The notes below the pieces were generated by a model. It was not told the DNA's origin. It worked only from the letters and a program-made list of their open reading frames with translations, and searched no databases. Shown here piece by piece: positions 39,139 to 50,587 of a stretch of DNA of 64,000 nt. The position numbers were made by a program, and so were the translations under genes. The DNA comes from Euwallacea fornicatus (Eukaryota > Arthropoda > Insecta > Coleoptera > Curculionidae): positions 1,426,001-1,490,000 of the forward strand of contig NC_089562.1 in the NCBI RefSeq assembly GCF_040115645.1, in the 5' to 3' direction. Numbering within the stretch: the first letter of the stretch is position 1; each line of letters opens with the position of its first letter.

Positions 39139-41120
39139 CAACTTATTTAGCGCTGAACCGATGCAGAACAAAACACATTTGTATCAACGCACTTATATTT
39201 ATTTAACTAAATGTCCAACACTATTGCACAAGTGACAAAAGTCATAACAAAGTAAGAAATTAGGGTGAACTAGAAGACCACAAGCGACCACCGATTATCA
39301 AGAACCTTTGACGATCGGGTAGTTTTTTTCTTTTGAAACAAGGCAAATGTTATGTGTGAGTTTAGAGCAGTATTGGGATCCTACTAAGGCTGTAGGAGTA
39401 TAAAGAGAGAATTGGAGAGGTGTTGAAGAGGCGGTGCGTGTTGTGTGAGAGACTATATGAGACTGTCCTAAATCTTAATTGTCCCACCGAATGTGAGCCT
39501 CACTTATCCACATATATTTTTTTACCACCTCACAGTCATACCAATTAGTGTGAATTATTAGTGCAGAGGAATAGGGATTGCTTATCAATACGCTGCCGTG
39601 AAGGTCTGAGAAAAATGACGGGTGAAAAGAGTTATGAGCGTGGGAAGAGTGTGGAATGTGTATGCATTTGAATAATGTAAACACTGCCCTTAAGAGTGAT
39701 TAAGAAGGGTTTACGTTGGCAAAAAAAGAAATTTATTACTGGGGGAAAATGTTGGGAATTTTCCCATCATTAAAATCAATATGATAATGTTTTTCCAGGA
39801 AGAGGTTTTTTCCATTAGAAAAGAACACTTTTTCGCTAAAGTTCTAGTTCGCCAATATTCTTCAAAATGATCTAGGTGAAAGTTTCCAGAGCCTTTTTAT
39901 ACTCTTCTTTATTATTGTTTTGAAATAATTTATCGTATTCTTGAGGCAGATATTAATGTGTTCTAATTTCCTACCATTTGCTTTATATTTTCAACTATAA
40001 ATATTTTTGTTCAAAAATATTTTTCCTGCTTTAACACTTCCACAATGTATTCGTACAATTAATTCAAAACCACTAAGCGTGCATGCAAAAGCCAAAATTA
40101 ATCGAATAACCGATTATATGAACCACCGTCAAATCTGCTGTAAAAGCTTCCATTATCTTAAAAAAAAAAAAAAATTAACGACTGTGTAGGTCTGGTTTCC
40201 AAACCACTGCCGCTTTTATAAGTGACTGTTACTTTAATGGTGTTTGCTTTTAACTCTGATTGGAGTCCTTTTACGTCAAGTGCGGATAGAGTTCTTTCGG
40301 AAATAAATTATCCCTTATTACGTGGAAATATTATTACAGCTCCCATGCCATGCATCATTTGCCACTACTAACGATTTAATGATAACAATAATGTTGAAAT
40401 ACAAAACAGGACAATGCTTGTATCAAATTCATTAAAACGATTATTGTGCTTTCGTTAAGCTTGAACAAACAGCAAAATTCAGCCAAGCGCTAGCACAATT
40501 TGTTTATTTTAGAAAATATACAGCTACTGCAATAATAATTATAATTTAGTCTTGCTACTGTAAATCATAAAGTAAATAATGGATTTGAAATGTTTTTATA
40601 GAGATCGGATATAATATTAAACTTAGCTTATGTTTATCGTTTATTCATACAATTGAAAAGAGCGTACTAAGCTCCTTCGACTTCACTTCCAAATTAATTT
40701 AAATCTCAACTCACTCTACTGGTAAGTATTGCCCACGTGTATCAGAGGCATCGCCCTTCCACCCTAATGAAACTTCCAAATTTTACAGACAGATCCCTTT
40801 TACTTTTAAGCAATTTAATTTCTTTTTTAACATACAAATACTCCAGAGGTAGCTTTGCTAATTGCCCAGATACTTATAAAGGGCAACATCTGCTGTGCTC
40901 ATAATTAACCCACCACCCGTTTCGACGTAGCTTTTGCCGTTTAACTCATAAACACGTAGTTTACGTAAGTTAACGAAAATTCCTGCTGGGAATTTGATCT
41001 TTTAATATACTTAACGAGTTCATTCTGCGAGGTTCTAATTATTTTTTTAATTCATTGTTTAGTTTTGCAAAATAGCCTGGAAAATTTCAAATCGTGAAAA
41101 TCAGGTTATTTCTTTATGTA
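39139..41120. other. No gene recognised
   Basis: The left part may be LTR-derived (see the previous entry). The rest is AT-rich, including an A-run at 40,159-40,173, up to the mariner insertion site. Confidence 0.35.
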
Positions 41121-41502
41121 CAGGGTCATTCAAACTCGACGCCCCACCCATTTTATGCGAAAACAGTTGGGCTTAGCAAAATAATTTTTTCACCAGATTA
41201 AATAAAAGGACGTAAGCTACAATAAATGCTAAAAACGTTGAAACGTGGAAAGCGACGCTCGGCGTCGCGACGTCGACTTTATGTTTTTTTTCAGAAACAT
41301 ACCCTTTTTTTTTCAAAAATGTGAACATTGATACATTCTAAACAAGTTTTGTATAAAAAGTTTTTTGAAATTTCTAATCATTTAAAAGCTACAGGAGAAA
41401 CAAATATTGACATATTAGGTAGTCTTGGGGATATACTTCGCTACGCACTTACGCATGAAGTAGGCGAAAAAACAATGTAAACCGTTGCCTAGCAACACAA
41501 AC
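41121..41502. repeat. Left terminal inverted repeat
   Basis: 382 bp, matching the reverse complement of 42,789-43,170. It contains a GC-rich quasi-palindrome (41,253-41,272) that stands out from the AT-rich rest of the arm. Homology stops sharply after AGCAACACAAAC. Confidence 0.95.
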
Positions 41503-41627
41503 ATTTAAACTGTCAAGTATTTTTTATTTATTTATAATACTATCAGTTAAAATTATCAAAATCAATAAAGGAAAAACATAACACAAAATCTTAAGATATA
41601 AAACAAGTAACAAGTTAAAAAAATAAA

Positions 41628-42695
41628 CTATAAAATGTGCTCAAAATTGCCGCCATCTACTAGCAAACAATATCCAAAACGCTTTCTGACTTCTTGACAC
41701 GTAACTTTTCCAAGAGTTCTGCGATCTATCGAATTACAGGCATCTCGAATTTTTTGTTTCAGATGTTCTACATTATTTGTAGGAGTACTGTAAACAATGT
41801 TTTTTAATGTTCCCCACAAGAAGAAATCTAAACAACTTAGATCCGGCGATTTTGCAGGCCAAGGAACTGCGCCAGATCTACCGATCCATCTATCAGGAAA
41901 TATCTGATTTAGGTATTGGGTAACTATTGCAGCATTATGGCATGGTGCACCATTCATTTGAAACCACATATTTTGTCTAAGCAATAAAGGCAGATCTTCT
42001 AATAATACTTGCAGATCAAATTCCAGAAAGTTTCGAAAATTTTGCCCATTAAAGTTATAGTCGTAAAAATACGGACCTACTAAACGATGACCAATTATGC
42101 CACACCAGACATTAATTCCAAAGTGCCCTTGGTTTTCAATTTGATTAACTACATGAGGATTTTCAGTGGCCCAGTATCTTGCGTTATGCCTGTTTGGATG
42201 CCCATTGCTCACAAATCTGCTCTCGTCGCTCCATAAAATATGATTATAAATCCTATGGTTATCGTTTTCCATAATGACCATGTTACTTAAAAAGTCAATT
42301 CTTCTAACACGGTTTTCTTCATTTAAAAGCTGCAGGTTGTTCATTTTATAGGGAATATAATTATTCTTCTTTAGAGTGCGTTGAATTGTAGAATAACTTA
42401 AATTTAATTGTCGACTTGCAGTATTAATTGACGCTCTAGGATTGCCTTCAAAAAATTGGCAGATCTGAGCTACGACAAAATCATTAGAAACAGATTTTGC
42501 TATTGGCATTGATCTCCTGCATGAAAATACATTTGAATTGTTTCTTAAATTTGTTTCTAAACGAGGAAACATTTTATGATCAGGAATCACTCGATCTGGA
42601 TACCTTTCTCGATATAGTCTAACTGCTGCTCTTGAATTACGTTGAGTCTCGCCATAAATTAATAACATATCGACTTTTTCTTGATGACTAACCAT
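41628..42695 (-). CDS. Mariner-like transposase with Asp-to-Asn at the second catalytic position
   Basis: The 355-codon uninterrupted frame encodes a cut-and-paste DDE transposase acting on the element's own ends in the nucleus. Residues about 2-50 (QEKVDMLLIYGETQRNSRAA) resemble the DUF4817-type helix-turn-helix of Tc3-like insect transposases, and about 70-118 a second HTH (RQLNLSYSTIQRTLKK). The catalytic core shows ILWSDESRF (Asp157), then MWFQMNGAPCH where FQ.DGAP is usual, so Asn248 replaces the second Asp, and SPDLSCLDFFLWG with Asp290. The 41 intervening residues between 248 and 290 give DD41D-type spacing. The ATG at 42,695 gives the usual family length. AATAAA on the minus strand follows the stop at about 41,530. 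Asn248 comes from AAT, one transition from the GAT Asp codon, and should abolish metal binding. Confidence 0.93.
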   Translation of the reverse strand: MVSHQEKVDMLLIYGETQRNSRAAVRLYRERYPDRVIPDHKMFPRLETNLRNNSNVFSCRRSMPIAKSVSNDFVVAQICQFFEGNPRASINTASRQLNLSYSTIQRTLKKNNYIPYKMNNLQLLNEENRVRRIDFLSNMVIMENDNHRIYNHILWSDESRFVSNGHPNRHNARYWATENPHVVNQIENQGHFGINVWCGIIGHRLVGPYFYDYNFNGQNFRNFLEFDLQVLLEDLPLLLRQNMWFQMNGAPCHNAAIVTQYLNQIFPDRWIGRSGAVPWPAKSPDLSCLDFFLWGTLKNIVYSTPTNNVEHLKQKIRDACNSIDRRTLGKVTCQEVRKRFGYCLLVDGGNFEHIL

Positions 42696-42788
42696 TATTC
42701 TAATATTAAATTAAAAAAGTATCTTTCTACTGTTAACTATCAAATATGAGAATGAACATTCAGTCAAACTGATCACATAAAAGCACAC

Positions 42789-43170
42789 GTTTGTGTTGCT
42801 AGGCAACGGTTTACATTGTTTTTTCGCCTACTTCATGCGTAAGTGCGTAGCGAAGTATATCCCCAAGACTACCTAATATGTCAATATTTGTTTCTCCTGT
42901 AGCTTTTAAATGATTAGAAATTTCAAAAAACTTTTTATACAAAACTTGTTTAGAATGTATCAATGTTCACATTTTTAAAAAAAAAAGGGTATGTTTCTGA
43001 AAAAAAACATAAAGTCGACGTCGCGACGCCGAGCGTCGCTTTCCACGTTTCAACGTTTTTAGCATTTATTGTAGCTTACGTCCTTTTATTTAATCTGGTG
43101 AAAAAATTATTTTGCTAAGCCCAACTGTTTTCGCATAAAATGGGTGGGGCGTCGAGTTTGAATGACCCTG
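42789..43170. repeat. Right terminal inverted repeat
   Basis: This is the mirror of 41,121-41,502. It carries the GC-rich 20-mer CGTCGCGACGCCGAGCGTCG at 43,019-43,038 and ends ATGACCCTG against the right TA duplication. Confidence 0.95.
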
Positions 43171-46100
43171 TACAAATCAGTCACGTCCCGTTGACACTCC
43201 TTAGACCGTAAATTCAAGATAAACCGCCCTTATTTCGTATTCATAAAATATTTTCCAGAATCTTTACTTCTCCTTGTTCTTCTGACTTCTTGGTAGCTTG
43301 AAAACTTGGCTGTCCAAATAAGAAGTGATCGCGAAGTTGCCCTTTGCTCCCAATAGATTGATACAATTTAAATTCCATCCTCGTAACTAGAGAATCTCCG
43401 GGTCGAACTTTTTCAGCGGAAATCTTGGTCTGGTATTAATCTACGTCAATTACTGGCAACGAGCCGATATATCTCGGAGTAAAGACAGTTGCCCAATCGA
43501 GATTCCGCTTTCTATCCAGAGACCGCCGAAAGCTCTCTCATTAAATCAACCGTTAAGTTATCTTTTCTTTTAAAGGAGCGTCACTCAAAATTAGATCACA
43601 AAATTTAATTTTCTCCTCCTGAATTCCGGCTTTTTATATTCCTGGAGAATTTCTAATTGGATTTTTCGGTTGCGCCAATGTGGAGAACTTCCATTTGGGA
43701 AATTCCTTACTCGGCTGTTTTCACTTCAATTGGATCCAGGACTGAGTATTATAATCTGCGCTGAACTACTAAAAAATTTAACGACAAACCCACTTTTGTT
43801 GAAATCTATAGAATCGTCGACTTCTTGAAGGTAATTCCAGGCTTTCAAAGCCCTCAAAGGTATCCAGTTCTCGTTAAATAACTTACGCTGATACTAAAAT
43901 CCCTTGTACAGTAAACAGCTTATACGCCAAAAGGATTTTCCCAAGCGATGTCGTATGTCTGAGAAAACTTTGAAATCAGCTCTGAATCATTTTATTAAGG
44001 CGATAAGGTTAAGCGATTGTTACAAGATCGAAGGAAGTATATTTATTCCGAGAAACTGTCTCGGAGTTTCAACATTTTTAGTTGCTTGCATAAACGTGGA
44101 AAAGTATGCCAAAAATCTCCGGAAACGGCGATAAACATATAGCTAAGCAGTTTAGTTAGTCAAATCAGTAGTTTACGAGATATTTAATTTTGAATTTCGC
44201 TTAAAATGGCGCCGTTTCCGTTTAAATTGTGGGACTGTTTGTTCTTTTAAATGCGAAACGAGCTTGAGTTGAAGTTACGGTTCGAAGAGTATCAATACAC
44301 CGTGATTGAGATTGGATAGAAATTATGCGTGTGGAAAAAGCTCATTTACTGAAAAATATATGTAAAGCGAAGAATGAATTACATAAAAACCTAACTAAAT
44401 GTATTTTGCCTGAAACGTGTTTTTTTCATAGACCCATCATATACATATTTAAAGTAGCACTCGTAGTTATCAGACAAAAAAAATACCCACCATGGTAATT
44501 TCAAATTTATATTCAACACAAAAGAGGCTTATTTGTGAAAAGCTCTAAAATACACCCAAAAGCGGGTTGTTTGTTTTAAATAATCAGGCCGTGAATAAAA
44601 TCCCTTTCTATTTTTTTAAGCTTGAGGGAATATTTTAAGTTTCCCAGCCGTTACTTAACAGCAATAATCAAGGAAAGCCTGCTTTGTTTTATTATACTAA
44701 TGAATTTAGTTGACAGATACATGCCCTGGCAATGCAGGAATATTTCATATTGTACAATGTTCCGCTGACGCACCATTCCATATTGTAACGTGACCTTAAT
44801 AATTTTTTATGCTAATGCCTTGTAAATGAATTAGCTGGCATTATCAAACCTACGGAACGATATTTCATGTGCACGGGATAAATAATGTAATTTACAAGGT
44901 AACTTTGAAATGTTTGCTGGATAAATTAGGTTGTAATCAACACAGAAATCCCTATACGAGAATATCAATTAACTGACATACTCACCGATTTGTGGGGCAA
45001 ATTTACACTGGCTGATTCATTATCGGTTTAAATCTGAAACAGAAAATATGCTCATCTTTGAATTGGTCTAAAATAGGTGTTAATTAAATTTGCCACTGTG
45101 AGATTAACTTTATTAAACAAATTCAATTGATATTGTCATTACGATTCATTTGTTTCACCACATCGAGAAGTGAAATACTGAGACCTCAAAAACGCAATTG
45201 AGGAAGTTTTCTGCGCATCTGCAAGCCGAATTGCTCCGCCAGTTCCCAAGATATTGGTGCTTAAAATTTTAAAAGTGGCAAAAAGTAAATGTAGCCCTCC
45301 GAACAAGTCCTCTGTTGAATTGGAATGTTATACAATTGTAACGACGCATAGTGGTCTTTTTCAATCTTCATAATAATTTCAATTGGAGCAAGTAAATAGG
45401 GCTACAGATATGATATGAAGATTTAACAAAAACGCTGTTCCAAACATGAGCACTTGCAGTAAATCCATGTAAGTTACACCAAACCTGATGCCCTGACTGT
45501 TTTTAGTTAGTAATATCCGATTTAATCCGACCACTCTATCGCCTTACCCGTTTGTACCAGTGAATCCATTAGATCCCGCTGTTGCATGATTTAATACGAG
45601 GCCCATATTCGAAAAGTAATAGGATTTGATGCACTGCGAATTTCAATTTTCAGGCTATAATCTTTTAAAAAGATCCCGGCCGTTGTTACTCCTACCGACG
45701 TGCATGCAATGGTGGATTTTTGTTTAGTTAACCCGTATCATGATCAAAATTCATATCGATAAAGAGGTTTCAAAATCTTAGAAACTGCAACCCAAACATT
45801 CGAAACTTTTCTTGAAGGATTACGAGGTGGGGAAGTTTCGATCCTAAGAAAATATTGAAAGTGTAAGGCCATCCGACCCCATAAGCTGGTCAAATTTGTG
45901 TTTAACTTGCAAAGTTGCGCGTTGTTTGCCTTTGTCGGTTTTGTTCAAGACTTTGTCGTATTAGATTGGGAAAGTTTTGTTGGGACGTCTGTTCTATGCT
46001 GCGAGGACATGATTTGAATTTATTATTATGCAGCATTAATATCAGGCAGATTATGGCCGAGAGTTTTGCAATATTTTAAAGTGAAGGAATAATATTCACG

Positions 46101-47205
46101 TGTGATTCATAGTCCATAAACTACGACCATCCCTGTCCAGCTTAGAATGCAATATAATTTATGTTTCGTCCCAGATTAAATGGAGCACATGCGACTATAT
46201 TATACATAACCGAAATAAGATCGTTCATCCATTTAATGTTCTACGCAAATAAAGGTTTCAAACTCGATAGGGCCACATTTTAAATTAAAAAAAAAAAAGA
46301 AGACTTTCCTTGAGATTTCATTTTGCAAGTTTACAACAGGGAGTTTTAGCTAAAAATGCACTCAGCGAGTGTTACATCAATTTGCGAAAAATCAATAGTT
46401 ACAAAATTTTAGCACAAATTTATCTGCATTAATCGTCTAGACCAATTACGAACTAACGTCCCAAAAACATGAAATTGTTTTGAAATTTATCGCTGATGTA
46501 ATAATACGTTCTTATCGTGCTAAATATGAATTTGCGAAGCAAGATCCAGCGATACCGAATATTTTTTCATGGAAAATTCTTGCGCCAAAGAAAGGCTATC
46601 GGATTATTTTTATTAAAATATCACGTTCGGTAGAAATGCAGCACTTCCATAGAGGTTATGAAATTCTTCAAATTTCGAGGTGAGACGTCCTCGCAGGAAA
46701 TTAAATTTTGCTGCAGGTGAGCGTCCTGATAGTTCAAAAAATATGAATAAAGTGTTGACTGGTGTTAATGTGGAATTTCCATGCATTGTTGTCAAGACAA
46801 ATGAAAGCGCAATTATACACTCGTCAGAAATAAAGCGTAATTTCACCGGTTCTACTTCAAATGTATTCTTTGTTTGCCTGCTTTTAGCTGGCCGTTATTA
46901 TTTTACACGATCAGCAACTTGTGACATAGTAATTGGTGTGTCCGGCTGCGGAAATACAGAGTTTCAATAATTTATTATTTTAATGCTTAGCAGTAACACT
47001 GAATAATTTACACGAATATGCAATAGTTCACACTGTGGTAGGTAATCTACAAAATCGAAACCGAAATTTTCCTGAAAATTTACGATGGGAGGTAAGTACC
47101 CACTTTTTCAGTCATATCTAGTTCTGTGCACATGGTCAAAACTTGTCTTGGCATGTCTGCCGCATTGCGTGTCACAACCATGGACATCACTATATATGGC
47201 ATATA
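43171..47205. other. No gene recognised
   Basis: About 43,200-43,720 is GC-richer and could be unique regulatory DNA. About 45,205-45,285 is a diverged copy of the 32.3-32.8 kb repeat core. On the minus strand, 45,032-44,985 has a good acceptor (TTTTCTGTTTCAG) and donor (GTGAGT) around 48 bp with stops in all frames, at most a non-coding exon. Open frames at 46,480-46,970 (plus) are short and unrecognised. Confidence 0.3.
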
Positions 47206-48249
47206 AAGGGTGTCCCATAAATGTTTCATCATATTTCAGAAGGTGATAATACATTGAAAAATAATGTGGTTCCCCAAATACTCTATAATCCAATAATGCT
47301 CCGTGAGGAAGATATAGGGTGTTAAAGTTTTATTCCAAAATTATATGTTCATTGATGTATTCAAAATGGCATGAGATATGAAAATGAAAATTAGCATGCT
47401 TTGCCATTTAATGTAGACGCATTTGTTGGTGTAAAAAGATTATTTTTAATTTCACCGTACATCTTAACACATTTTTAAAGAAAAAATGATACGCCACTGC
47501 TTTTTTAAATAAAAAATACTTTTGAAATATGCATTTCATTTAGAAGAAAAATGCTCACTTGACTCTTTTTCATCGAACGCATCCTGTGGCAGTAAAAAAA
47601 TGAAAAATGAAGGGGAGCTGCTAGTAAGGGCGATGACCGCTTGTATTCAAATTCAAAACACACCTGGAATATTTCAACGTATTAGGGCATGAATTAACAG
47701 GAAAGCTCAATTATGCCTTGACCAGAATGGCCTCCAATTTGAACAATTTCTGCAATATTATGACAAATAAATAATACTTGGAGCACATGCAATATTATCA
47801 AAACCAATTAAAAAGTATAATGCATGTAGACTGTTTTTGTTTTCTCCCTTACAAACTATGCGTGGGATAATAGAGTCAAGCGAGCATTTTTCTTTATTAT
47901 GAAATGAAACTCCTAAAAATTATTTTTATTTCGAGAAAAATGAGTGGCGTATTAATTTTTTCTTTAAAAATGTGCGGAGACGTGCTCGTCCGCACGCCAC
48001 TGATGAAATTACAAACAACCGTTTTGCATAAACAAATAGGTTTACATAGACTATCAAAACATGTCAAATTTCATTTACATAAATCACGAGGTTTGAAGAT
48101 ATGAATGAAACTTTGATTTTTTAATAAAACTTCATCGCTTTATGTCTTCCTAATAACGTATTATTGTAATGTGGTTTATACGGGTAACACATGATTTTCC
48201 AATGACAATCACCACTTGAAGTATAATGAAACACTTACAGGACCTCCTG
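47206..48249 (+). mobile_element. Deletion derivative of a mariner-like element with arms of about 390 bp
   Basis: The left end (TA then AAGGGTGTCCCATAAATG) and the inverted right end (TA then CAGGAGGTCCTGTAAGTG) match imperfectly for about 390 bp inward. Shared blocks include GTTTCAT.ATA.TTCA near the tips, CACATTTTTAAAGAAAAAAT with TACGCCACT in the middle, and AGAAAAATGCTC.CTTGACTC at the inner edge (about 47,545-47,572 and 47,872-47,900). The central 260 bp holds only the last part of a transposase. The many differences between the arms mark it as much older than the element at 41,121. Confidence 0.75.
47612..47770 (+). pseudogene. C-terminal transposase fragment inside the derivative element
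   Basis: Fifty-two codons plus a stop encode ELLVRAMTACIQIQNTPGIF, an in-frame TGA at 47,690-47,692, then INRKAQLCLDQNGLQFEQFL. This is the C-terminal layout of DUF4817/Tc3-like transposases (helical repeat, basic segment, then a G..FE..L end) and parallels the last 50 residues of the intact transposase at 41,628 (DGGNFEHIL). The HTH and all three catalytic acidic residues are deleted. Confidence 0.65.
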
Positions 48250-49189
48250 TATACTTCTGTTTTTTTTTTATATACCTCAGAGGAAGATATGTACACAAAG
48301 TAGATATTGCCAGTGGTCCATGTTTTTCAAGAATGGTTAAAAGACGTAGATCTCATGTCGATCCTGAATATCTTGAATAAGAGTTGAAAGAGCCTTGAAA
48401 AATGTAAATTGACACACTTTTAAAATGTCTAACGGCGGTTTCAAAAGTGTCAATTCAAAACCTTTGTAATAATAAGAGCATAAATTGAATGATTTGGCAA
48501 ATATAATATTAAATTTTAACACTATATTTATGCAGATTAATATCTCCCAACAATAATTTACATATTATAGAATTAATTATGTCATTTAAATGGTGCATAT
48601 CAAGGGGACATCAATTATATCTTAATTATGAATATTAGTCTCCATATTAAATTATGATTTTATACTTTAATGGAAGGTTTTTATGAAGTTTATTCTATTC
48701 TTATCTAAACTTATCACCCTACGAGACCGCCCAACATTAATTTTTATGGATCAAACCGATTTGGAAATAATCTACGATTGCGGACATATTCTTTACTAAA
48801 GTTCCCGAATCAGTAATTACTAACCAATAATATGTTTAAAATTTCGATGTATGGTATAAAAGTGTTTGTGATATGGTAGATATTTTGATTTTGTCTCATT
48901 ATGTTGACTGTTCAAAATTGTGAAAATATTTGTTCATAAAAGTAATGCATAACTTTTTCCATATGAAACGTTTTTATGTAATCCTTTCCGATATTGAAAT
49001 TTTTTCATTGGATATTAATTTTGTACAATCATATCGACAATTTACAACCCCTTTTTTAAACATGATTGGATGATTGGCATTGTAATTCAAATAATAATCT
49101 GTGTGATATGGTTTCTAGTAAACACTGGTTTTGACCCTTTGTAGTTTTGTTGATAAAATGCAAATATAATCGGGTCAAATTAATATGCA
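48250..49189. other. No gene recognised
   Basis: Strongly AT-rich; nothing recognisable. Confidence 0.4.
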
Positions 49190-49680
49190 ATGAAGAAACT
49201 TTCATGTCGAAAGGATATGCATGAAAATGTTTTATGTAAAATCAATTATTCTAGTAATTGTATAGACAAATGTATTTGCAATGTCAAACATTCTGTACCG
49301 AGACTAAATCAAAATAGAGTTATTATAAACCTTTTTAAACCATACATAGCTGATATATCGAATATAAATAAATTCAATATTGAAATACCTTTTCGGATAG
49401 AAATTTCAGTATGTTCAAAACTTACGAAGAAAAAACTGCAAAATGAAAATGAACTCACAAAAAAAATCATATATAAATTTTCTCTGCGAATATGAAAAAT
49501 TTTATATTGGCACAATTTCTAAATCCTTAAAAAGAGAATTAAAAAACAACAAGCCTATATTAAAAATAGAGTTTCACAGGTCAAATATATGCCAGCATGC
49601 CTTTGATGATGATTTTCTCTTAAGTTTTGAGGATGGTAATCCGAACGTTAACCAAAGATTTTCGTCCGATAAAGGATGAG
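49190..49680 (+). pseudogene. Penelope-like element relic with a GIY-YIG endonuclease end
   Basis: An ATG-led frame (49,190-49,495) carries SSNCIDKCICNVKHSVP and then IINLFKPYIADISN, resembling the YPS.FI.KCI...L and LPY..G.S segments that lead into the GIY-YIG domain of Penelope-like retroelements. The overlapping frame (49,443-49,679) continues the match with YEKFYIGTISKSLKRELKNN (YIG..S..L..RL..H type) and ICQHAFDDDFLLSFEDGN (A.H....H..D WDN type). The two join by a frameshift near 49,470. The expected Glu after YIG and several His are changed, so activity is unlikely. The RT domain is not visible upstream. The assignment rests on motif recall, not on a search. Confidence 0.5.
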
Positions 49681-50541
49681 TGTTTTTAACCGAGAATAAC
49701 GTGCAAACCCGCCCTTTCAGGAACCTCTATCTTTGTGTGAGATGTTGTTCCCAAATTAAATAAGAGAAAAAATACAAACCACCCCAAACCTCAAGTTTGT
49801 GGAACGTACTTAGAATTCCTGTATTTACAAGCATCAGTATACCTATATTATTTACTCTAAAACAAGAAATATTGTAGCCCACTGACACATGGGTGTAAAC
49901 ATAGAGCTTTTCCTTACCAACGAAATTTGTCTCTACCCGAAACTAAAGCTGAAAATGCATTTTCAGTGAGAGAAAGACAAAAACCTGTAGGTTTAATTAA
50001 CAAAACAAATGTTTGCTCTGACAAGGGCCCCGCAGAGCCATGAATTTAACAGGCGATTTGCTCCTGGATTTCCACGCCAGACAACCGATAATGATCGCTG
50101 CCTAATTCATATTAGGTCCGTTTTTGCGGTCGGATTAGATCTGACGGTTAAATATTTGCCGCAGAAGCTCAACCAGGGGATGCTAATCTGCGAATTAGTT
50201 TCGACGTCTGACCGCTTCTATACTCACGTTTCATCCAAATACAAATTCACAGTAGAACGTTGAGATATCGGTTTCCAGCTTTACAGTACAATTTTCTGAA
50301 AATATTTCCCCGTCCTAAACAAAATATGACCGTTGTCCCTGAAATTTACCGTCCGCAGGGCCCTTTAAATGAAGTAGAAAGGGCGGACCAGGCAGAAATA
50401 CCCCGATCAAGACATTTAGGAGATTGCTGCCAACTGACGCTCGCACTAGGCAGTCATGTGATTAGATTTACGGGACATATTGTTGCTGGACGTTTTTGAG
50501 GCAGGTTTTCCTAGATTTTATAGAAAGAGAAACAGATCTAG

Positions 50542-50546
<5 letters not shown>
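49681..50546. other. GC-richer non-coding block
   Basis: About 49,990-50,500 is less AT-rich than its surroundings, lacks long homopolymers and is open in parts of two plus frames (84 and 79 codons) without similarity to anything I know. It may be conserved non-coding DNA. Confidence 0.25.

Positions 50547-50584
<38 letters not shown>
50547..50584. repeat. (TA)19 microsatellite
   Basis: A pure TA run. The Tigger-like element begins exactly at its right edge, so the run served as insertion site or grew from the TA target duplication. Confidence 0.95.

Positions 50585-50587
<3 letters not shown>

Larger units (their letters stand above)
41121..43170 (-). mobile_element. Mariner-like element with 382-bp terminal inverted repeats
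   Basis: A complete 2,050-bp element lies between two TA dinucleotides (41,119-41,120 and 43,171-43,172), the Tc1/mariner target duplication. Both ends begin CAGGGTCATTCAAACTCGAC. The two arms match for 382 bp, and by eye I find a single C/T difference, in a T-run. One minus-strand transposase frame fills the middle. Near-identical arms and an unbroken frame indicate a very recent insertion, in contrast to every other element in the window. By catalytic spacing and N-terminal domain it belongs to the Tc3-like/DD41D side of the superfamily. Confidence 0.95.

Noticed and set aside
44985..45032. 48-bp block with good acceptor and donor on the minus strand
   Set aside because: All three frames contain stops, so it is not a coding exon. 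It could only be a non-coding exon, without other support.
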